In this document: piece after piece, positions 14,000 through 24,600 of the stretch | Position numbering within the stretch: the first letter of the stretch is position 1 | How the letters are laid out: each line of letters opens with the position of its first letter | Origin: Petrosia ficiformis | Lineage: Eukaryota; Porifera; Demospongiae; Haplosclerida; Petrosiidae | Length of the DNA: 64,000 nt | Assembly: GCA_947044365.1 (NCBI GenBank) | Contig: OX345638.1 | Coordinates: 10,036,701 to 10,100,700, forward strand | Reading direction: 5' to 3' | The notes under the pieces: generated by a model | What the model saw: the letters and a program-made list of their open reading frames with translations, nothing else | The model's database searches: none | Told to the model about the DNA's origin: nothing | Program-made: the position numbers and the translations under genes

Positions 14000-16900
14000 T
14001 AGACTAAAGACACAGATACATGTAGACAACCTTCTTGTAATATGTCTTCTCAAAGCAGCTATAGTCTCATTCCCATGTGTCCATATTTCAAACTCTTCAG
14101 GTTGATGAGAATGGGCTGGAATATATCGAATTGTTAATGACAGTGGTTTACCCCAATGTGCTCTGAAATGATAAACAAATGATTAATGAAATGTTTCTAT
14201 TTAATGCCCCCTAGTTCCATGTGGAGGTATGGCCCTTCCTTCAATATAAAATACATGTACATGTGCATATACAGTACACTGTACATGCACATGATTGTGT
14301 TTCTATTTAATGTCCACTACTTCTAGTACATGTACATGTATAGGAACGAGGTATGACCCTTGCTTTAATATATACATTATTGTTATTCTATTTAATGCCC
14401 ACTACATACTTTCCGTGTGGAGGTATGGCCCTTTCTTCCATATATTCTTCATCACACTCTACCACATACTCAATTATTAGTTTGAGACAACGAACCAATT
14501 TATTAACCTGAATATGAAAGTATGTGTGTTGATGGATAGATAGATAAATGAATGGATACATGTAGATAGAGGAATGAATGGATAGATAGAGGAATGAATG
14601 GATAGATGGATGGATGAATGGATGAATGGATAGATGGCTGGATGAATGAATAGATAGAGGAATGAATGGATAGATGGATGGATGAATGGATAGATGGATG
14701 GATGAACGAATAGATGGATGGATGAATGGATAGATGGATGGATGAGTGGATAGATGGATGGATGAATGAATGATGAATGAATGAATATATGAATGAACGA
14801 CTGAATGAATGACTGAATGAATAGATAGATAGATGAATGAATAGATAGATAGATAGATGAATGGATGGAAAGATACACAAAGCTATTACTTCTATTTTAT
14901 AAGCTGCTTGTACTTGAACAGACTCAGTTTCAATCTCTCCTGGTTTATATTGCTTGAGGCCTTTAAAAATTAATTCCATTCTGTGTATACACACTCCGAT
15001 AAACTCTTGATGTATCTATAATGGTTAAAAACATGGTTGTCAAGGTAACAGTTAAAGTTATATGTACAGGTTGGAGTACCTGTACAATCAAGATTGATAT
15101 TCACGTGCTTACATATACATATACATGTGTACATGCATATGTATAAGTAAAGGTACATATACTTGTACATGTACACATGTACATGTATGTACATGTGTAC
15201 ACATGCATATGAGTATATACAAGTACATGTACATGTATGACCTGTTCTTGAGGTAGTTTGGAGCTCAGATTAGTGAAAATATCTTTCAACAGTTCAATAG
15301 GTTTATGTACAATATCATCAGGTACTTGAAGAATACAATCCCATAAGTAGTCCAATCCTGGAGTAAAAGAAATGTGTATTTGTAAACCACACCCTGTACA
15401 CCACACCTAATACATAGACAAACCACACCCCATACACCACACCTAATACATAGACAGACGAAAGCCACCCATACACCACACATATGACCACACTCACACA
15501 CCACACCTGTTAATAACCTACACAGGACATATCTATACATGACCACACCCATAAACAGACCACACCCACTTACCAATAAGATCAACACTTTCAGTTATAA
15601 AACAAGATCTGTTCCAACACTTTCAGTTATAAAACAAGATCTGTTCCATTTTGATAATCCATGTTGATTTAAATTCACCATTCTGAAGAACTTATCAAAA
15701 CACCTGAACCCATTATCAGTGAGTGCTGAGGGAGTTAGGTTTAGTATGTTCTGTGTGAAGAGATGTTTAGCTGTCTCTGGCTCTATATCGGGTTCATCCC
15801 ACATAGCCAACTGAAATAATAAACAATGATAGAGAACAACCATAAACAATAATAAAAATAAAAATAATAATAATAATAATAATAATAATACATAATCCTA
15901 CAAAAACAGGAGACGAAGAGTTCTTAATATCTCGCAAGGCAACAACTGAAATAGTGGAAGCAGTGAAGTGTGATAAAACCTTACAAGAAGATACACATGA
16001 TAGCGACTAAAAATGACAAAGGAAGGCGCTTACACACTGTAGCGCTCATCGATTATCACCTGCAGGTTGCGATGCAAGTAATGCTTCTTCAATGATACAA
16101 CGATTCCAGAAAGTTTTGAACCAAATATATGTTCACTTTTCCAGGAGTACTGTGCGCACAGCTGAGCTTGTTGAGATGCAAAAGGATGGCCTACAGAAAC
16201 AAGATGGTTGTCTCACCAGAATGGCTTGGTTTGCAGATGGTTACGAAAGGCTCATCTTGTCCAATTTGTGATACAGAGGCTGATTGTATGGGTGATCACC
16301 TCGTTACCTGTAGAGGCAATGGAGACACGATTCATCGGGATGACAGCCTAGTGATGTCCTTTTTTCTGCTGCCTAGTCTACTGCCTTAGCCCCTAAGTAC
16401 CTTTGTACCTGGTTCCAGTAGCCGCCCGGCAGATGACCTTCTCCCTTGCTGGAAAAGTGGATGATCGGCAGCTCTTGATGTTACAGTAGTCTCACCTGTC
16501 CAACAACTTACCATCAATAATGCTTCTGTTAATCAAGGCCATGCTCTTTCTGTGGCAGAGGAGCGTAAACGTCGTTTGCATGACAATGACTGCCATCAAG
16601 CAGGAATCTCTTTCATCAATCTAGTAGTTGAGTCGTTGGGGCGTTGGAGCAAGAAGGCTACCAATGTAATCAGAGATCTTGGAAAGTTACAGGCAGTGTT
16701 TTTGATAAGCTCATATGGCACACCATTGGCCCAAGGAGCTTAATTCTTATTTGATACTGCACAGTTCTCTCTTTGGGCCAGTGGCGCAGTTAATTATGAT
16801 TATATTGTCAGTAACAGCATTAACTCTTAGTTAATTGACTCAAGATGTATTCTCAATGGCGCACACACTAACCATTTTTGAGCCAATTTGGCTCAAGCTT

Positions 16901-18640
16901 CAAAAGCGGTCAAAAAATCTGGTTACAGGCTCATCGTTGCGGGTTGCCCCCCTCTCACTCCATCTCCCATCTGGTTATCCATCACTCTCTGGTGAGGCAA
17001 TGCCTGCATGTGGGCTTCAAGATTACCCATACATTTACCAGTAGAGGACAGTGTTATATAATAATAATGATGACAATAACAATAATAATATATCAAAACT
17101 TCGACGATTTGGTGGTGTAAACTTAAATTCATCAATATTAAATCCATATAATTAAAATAAAAAACCGGTATAAAACTACATGTGATCGTTGGCATGTTGA
17201 AGAGTAGAGCGAGAGAAACAATACTGCCTGAAGAGAACAACTGTATTCTTGTATCTGCTAGTCAAGTCAACAAGAAGGTCCAGCAGTCCCATAAAGGTTA
17301 GCGGAAGTTGAGGTTGATGTAGGTAATGAAATAAAAGATTTATTAATCCCTTGAAGTGATTCCCAGTGAACACCTGTGAAACTGTTTCTGAAGCTGCTAA
17401 AGCTATTCTATGTGCAGCACAATGAACAGAAATAAGAGAAGGTACCAAATTTCTCAATTTTGTGCTAACACCTGCATGTTTACCAACCATAACATTGGCA
17501 CCATCACTACCAAATCCTGCTAACTTTGTTTTTAACTCATTAATACCAAGATCATATTGTGCTTCTAAAGGATTTGTGTGACACTTTCAGCATCTGCATG
17601 ACTTAGCTCAGTAACACCTAAAAACCTAGTCCATACTGAAATTCGACCAAGTTTAGTTCCATCCTTGGACTGAGGTCCTGAGGTCGTACAAAATATTTTG
17701 CATAAACTATCAATTGTTTAGTTGTGCTGAGATCAGTGGTTTCATCAATCAGTAAACTTATATAAGGGCTGCTCTCAAGCTCATGCTGAGTGGTCTTTCT
17801 AATACTACTACCGATAAGGGATAGGAACTCAGCAATACTTTGCTGAGTTCTATAGATTGCATTGGCTCCTTCGTTTAAATGCATTAATATCTCCTTATCT
17901 AACAAGCTCACTAAATCCAAGTGATGAGTATTCAGTAGTGTGTGACAATTCTTCTTTACACAGCCAGTATAAAACACATTAATGCTGATGTAAAAGAAGC
18001 TTCTTCAGCTTCAAACACGTGATCAAAAAAAGCAACGATTCCTCCATCACGTTTCCTTTGCATTTTTTCATTCTCTAGCCAAGGTGTTGTTCAGACTGTT
18101 CATGTCGCACACACATGCAAGGCAACGTGTCCCAAACTGATTTACCACTTCGAGGTGTCCTGCTCCAGCACTGCCAAAGCTTACAAAACATCCCGTCTTG
18201 CTCGTCGTTGAAATATATCCAGTCTTGGTTATTCTCCCATTCTACCTTGTAATCAGTTTTTCTTTTTTTGGCTTCTGGTTCAGCTGAAGGATCGACACTG
18301 GGTAGATGCCACCTCTCCTTAGCACAGCCACAGGATATCGATCAAAATCATTGTCTCCTTCTCTTCTACACTCCAGTTCATCACCTAGTGTCGGTGTCCA
18401 TACATCCTTGTAGACATGATGGCCCCATATACAGCTGGTCGTATCAAAAGTGGTTGCATACGTATACATACACGTGTTCAATAAACCCCACCCACACATA
18501 AACTTTAATAATAAAGCGTCAAAATTAACTCCATAAACTTTTGTTTCTACGCGAAACCGCCAATATTTCCGGTAATACATGATAATGTACAGTAGTAGAT
18601 CTAATAATAAACTTCTATATATATATTATTACTATACATA

Positions 18641-18678
<38 letters not shown>

Positions 18679-21600
18679 CATTATTATAACCAATGATACT
18701 AATAACTGTACAAAGATGTTACCTTAGCAAACCACTTGAAACATGCATCTCTGTCTGATGGGAATACTGGTGCTAATGCAAGACTCTCCCATACCTGCGT
18801 GTGTGTGTGTGTATATATAATCACATGATGAAAACCACACCCACTAATTAACTCACCATCAAGGCTTGATTGTGTCCCAACCACAACTGTCCATCTTTCA
18901 AAGCAAACCTGTTTTATAAATTTAGTTAGTGACAACGATCATTACATATACATGTACATGTTCTACACAATTGTACACATGTATGTTTGTGTGCTATACT
19001 CAATCCATCTATCCATCCATCCATCCATCCATCCATCCATCCATCCATCCATCCATCCATCCATCCATCCATCCATCCATCCATCCATCCATCCATCCAT
19101 CCATCCATCCATCCATCCATCCATCCATCCATCCATCCATCCATCCATCCATCCATCCATCCATCCATCCATCCATCCATCCATCCATCCATCCATCCAT
19201 CCATCCATCCATCCATCCATCCATCCATCCATCCATCCATCCATCCATCCATCCATCCATCCATCCATCCATCCATCCATCCATCCATCCATCCATCCAT
19301 CCATCCATCCATCCATCCATCCATCCATCCATCCATCCATCCATCCATCCATCCATCCATCCATCCATCCATCCATCCATCCATCCATCCATCCATCCAT
19401 CCATCCATCCATCCATCCATCCATCCATCCATCCATCCATCCATCCATCCATCCATCCATCCATCCATCCATCCATCCATCCATCCATCCATCCATCCAT
19501 CCATCCATCCATCCATCCATCCATCCATCCATCCATCCATCCATCCATCCATCCATCCATCCATGTAACTGTACATTGTACATGTACCTAACAAAGTCTA
19601 ATCTAATTTGAAGTTGTTGAAAATGGTTGAACATATCATCTACACACAATGTCTCTGGATCAAGAGTAGTGTCATCTATGAGAAATAAATATACATGTAC
19701 ATGTACATAATCATGCAAAACATCTATATACATACATGTATACATATATACACACATACAGTACATACCTGTACACATACTCCTGACTTGTGTCATATAA
19801 TGACTAACATTAGTACAAATGTGAGATAATAAATGATGATTTTGGTCCAAATGACTAATAATCTCATTACGATAATAAAATCTTGTTGTAGGATGATGGA
19901 CTGATGAATAATTCACAGGACACTACATAAATAGATAGATAGATAGATATACAGATATACATGTACATTGTAGATAAATAAATACATAGATACATGTACA
20001 TAGAGATAAATAAATACATAGATACACATGTACATGTACATAGATACATGTAGATAAATAAATACATAGATTCATGTACACAGATAGATAGATAAATACG
20101 TACATGTAAACACATGTACACAGATAGATAGATACATGTACATAGATAGATAGATATACATACATGTACATGTACATGCACATATACATGTACATGTATA
20201 TACATGTACATAGATAGATAGCATTTCTTGATTCCTGAATTACCTCAATGTATAAAAGACATATTTCTCTCATTTGTTTGAGAGCTGGTATAACCCAGTT
20301 ACCCTGTGTGACTTCATCAACACATCTCTGTAACCACTGGAGCTTCTGTGACTCACGTTCCTACAAACAGAAATACATGTATAACATTTGCACGATATCA
20401 ATAACTAAGTAATGTTCTAAATTACAATACTAATATGGTATGGTAATTTTAATTAAAAGTGGTCACACCCACAAACCACACCCTTCAGTGTTTTTGATAA
20501 GCTTATATGGCACACCATTGGCCCAAAGAGCTTCTTATTTGGCACTGCACAATTCTCCAGTGGCGCAATTAGGTATAATTATATTATCACTAACAGCATT
20601 ACCTCTTGTTAATTGGCTCAAGATGTATTCCCAATGGCATACACACTAACCATTATTGAGCCAATTCGGCCCATGCTTATCAAAAACTCCGACACCCTTA
20701 TATGGTTGATGAGAATGGTGTGATTAAAAAGGTGTATGCTCGTGCTAATTAGATGTGGCCACACCCACAAACCACGCCCTTTTATGATTGATTAAGATGG
20801 ACGAATGAACATATGTACATGTATATATATACAATGACATCTTGTTACTAACAAATAAGTATTGTTCTCCATAACAGTTTAGATATATGCAGACGATAAT
20901 TAAATGTGGCCACACCCAAATACCACACCCTTTTATGATTGATTAAGATGGACGAATGAACATATGTACATGTATACATGTACAATGACACCTTGTTACT
21001 AACAAATAAGTATTGTTCTTCATAACAGTTTAGCAGATGATAATTAAATGTGGCCACACCCACAAGCCACGCCCTTTTATGATTGATTAAGATGGACGAA
21101 TGAACATATGTACATGTATACATGTACAATGACATCTTGTTACTAACAAATAAGTATTGTTCTCCATAACAGTTTAGATATAATATGCAGATGATAATTA
21201 AATGTGGCCACACCCAAATACCAAACCCTTTTATGATTGATTAAGATGGACGAATGAACATATGTACATGTATACATGTACAATGACATCCTAAGTATTG
21301 TTCTCCACAATAATTTAGTTAAATTAACAGTAAATGTCTATGCTAATTAAATGTGGCCACACCCACAAACCACACCCTTTTATGATTGAACATATTTACA
21401 TGTATACATGTACAATGACATCCTAAGTATTGTTCTCCACAATAATTTAGTTAAATTAACAGTAAATGTCTATGCTAATTAGATGTGGCCACACCCACAA
21501 ACCACACCCTTTTATGATTGAACATATTTACATGTACATGTACAATGACATCCTAAGTATTGTTCTTCATAATTTAAATGTCCATGTTAATTACATGTGG

Positions 21601-24600
21601 CCACACCCACACACCACACTTTTTTGATAAGCTCTGTGATTACATGCTCACAGGATGGACATATATGGATTCTGAGGCTTTCTGATAAAGATAGTTGATT
21701 GTACCTGAGAACATGAATAATCTAATATCTTAATATGTGCATTAAGAGCATGTTCCATTGTATCAGGAGGACAGTCATCACGATGAGCCAAGTTCCATAG
21801 CAACTCTAGTACTTTACTGGCCATTATTCCTTCCTTGTCATCCTCAGCAAGATGTCGGATGAAGTCTAGAAGTTCATCTCTTTGTTTTTTACTAGATCCG
21901 ACCCAACTTCTCTGGAAGCAACCAAACAGATAGTCTAACTGTTCTGGTGAGAAGTCCCATGCTAGCTTCACTAATAAGTCATGAATATTCTTTACTATGG
22001 CTTCATGCTTACCATCCTGTAGAGAGAATATAGGATGAATGGATGGATGGATGAATGAATGAATGAATGAATGAATGAATGAAGGTATGGATGGACAAAT
22101 GGACGAATGAATTAATGGTGTATATACATATACATGTACATGTACATGCACCACAAACCTGACAGGCCCATATTCTGTCCAGATCTTCCAGAGTGAGTAC
22201 TTTCTCTTTGATACAAAATCTTACCAAACGATCCAATTTCTCAACATACTGTAAATAAAAATAACATTGATCATCAATCTACATGCCTTAATCCAGTATC
22301 TATGTATCTATCAACCCATCTAACCATCCATTCGTGCGTCTGTCCATCCCTCTGTTCGTCCATCCATCCATCTACTCATCCACCCATCCATCTATTCATC
22401 CATCCATCCATTCAATATAAACATATGGATATAACACACCTGTGGCTGGTGAAGATTATCTCTAAACACTATAGTCAGTACATTATTACTCTTGATCCAT
22501 TCCTACAAATAAAAGATAACACATATAATCTCTCTGTCTGTGGGTGTGTGTCAGTCTCTCTCCCTCTCTTCCATACCCCAATTCTCTCTACTGTTAACTG
22601 TTCTTCATCGGCTGCTGTTCTAAAGTGCGGATGATATGTAATACTTGTCGGTATAATCTTGTTTATCTGAAGAAGACAAAAACACATCAGTTACATACAT
22701 GTACATGTACACAGACATATTACACAGTCATGTACATGTACATATACATGTACATGTACATACACACACATGTACATATACATGTACATATACATGTACA
22801 TACACACACACATGTACATACACACACATGTACATATACATGTACCTCATTCAGTGCATTCATTTTTCCACTAAAACTTGAGATCTGTAAAAGTCTGTGA
22901 AAACATTTATTATATAAACATATACATGTATGATTAATTACATGTACATGTGTAGTATTATCTACATGTTTCATAGTACATGCACTGTACAAATATTCAT
23001 ACCTGCATACATCTATACATGTACTATACATGAGTCCTGTATGTAATGTATACTAACCTCAATACCATTTTCAGTCTAAAAGTCTCAATATCTTCTCTAC
23101 CAGGTATACGACGACACAAGTGCCGCAATGACTATAAAATATAAGATATACATGTATAATTATATCAATCCATTTATCTGACTGTCTATCTATCATCTAT
23201 CCCTCCGTCCATTCATCCATCTATTCATCCAACCAACCAACCAACCATCCACCCACCCATCCATCCATTCATCCACCCATCCATCCATTCATCCATCCAT
23301 ACATCCATCTATCCATCCATCTAACCATCCATCCATCCATCTAACCTTCATGATAGATGAAAATGTTTCACTTCTAGTATCTGTCGCAGCTTCTTTTTTC
23401 AGAGATTCATCACTTAATCCATCAAGAAATGATATCACTTTATTCTATGTGTATATAGAAAGATAGCCAGATATAAAGATATATCATATATACATGTAGA
23501 TAGATTGAGATATAAATGTACATAAATACATACATGTAGATAAATACACTGTATATAGACATATAAACAGATAGTAGATAAATACAAGTAGATAAATAGA
23601 TAGATATATATATGTACATAGACATTAATGTCCAACATTGTCATCAAAATCTCATGAATATCATTATGTGGTTCATTTAGGGTAGGGTTAGGGTTCCCTT
23701 GTGGTTAGGGTTCAATCAGTATCAAAGTGATCTTAGTCTTTGATGGCAATAGATAGATATACATGTAGTGCTGCACTTACTACAACAGGTATAATACACT
23801 CTTCATATAGTGCATCAGTGAGAAAATCACAACAATGTCCAAATGGTCTGATGAGAAAGAGAGAGAGACAGAGAGAGACAGACAGAGGAGGAGGAAGAGG
23901 AGGATGAGGAAGGGGAAGGAGTGTGAACAGGGGAATTTAAAAGTGAGATACAAATAACACAGGTGTTAATGATATTCATAGTATATGACTAACCTCAAAA
24001 GATAAGCTAATGAAGGTACATTCAATTCCTGATTCTCTCCACATACTCTATCATATAGCATTTTAAAACCACCATTCTCACCAAACAGGTTTATCAAGTC
24101 AACCAAACGACCCTATAATAGATCAGAAACACAAGCTTTAGTATAGATGTACATGTACATGTATATACAATATAATATATGTAGAGTACTGGAGGTGTGT
24201 GTGCGTGTGTACATGTACCTTTATGCTATGTTTAGCACTTTCTTTCGGTTTAGCAAAGAGTTTGGTTTCATCCACACCCTATAAAGATACGCACATACAG
24301 TATTTATATACACAGATGTACACATGTACACGTACATGTCTATTGTACATGTAGTCATGTAAACATGTACAAGTACATATATGTACACATGTAGTCATGT
24401 AAACATGTACATGTACATGTACATACACATGTAGTCTTGCATACATGTACAAGTACATACATGTACACACACATACATGTACATATACAAGTACTAGTAG
24501 TCTTGTATACATGTACAAGTACAAGTACAAGTACACACACATGTACATGTAGTCTTGCATACATGTACATGTAGTCTTGTATACATGTATAAGTACATAC

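Noticed and set aside
18926..19916. Open frames of 180-317 codons encoding HPSI or WMDG repeats on both strands
   Set aside because: They arise because the CATC unit has no stop in any frame; the tract is an intron between two USP9X exons.
23675..23715. TTAGGG-like telomere repeat
   Set aside because: Only about three irregular units inside a USP9X intron; too short to call an interstitial telomere.
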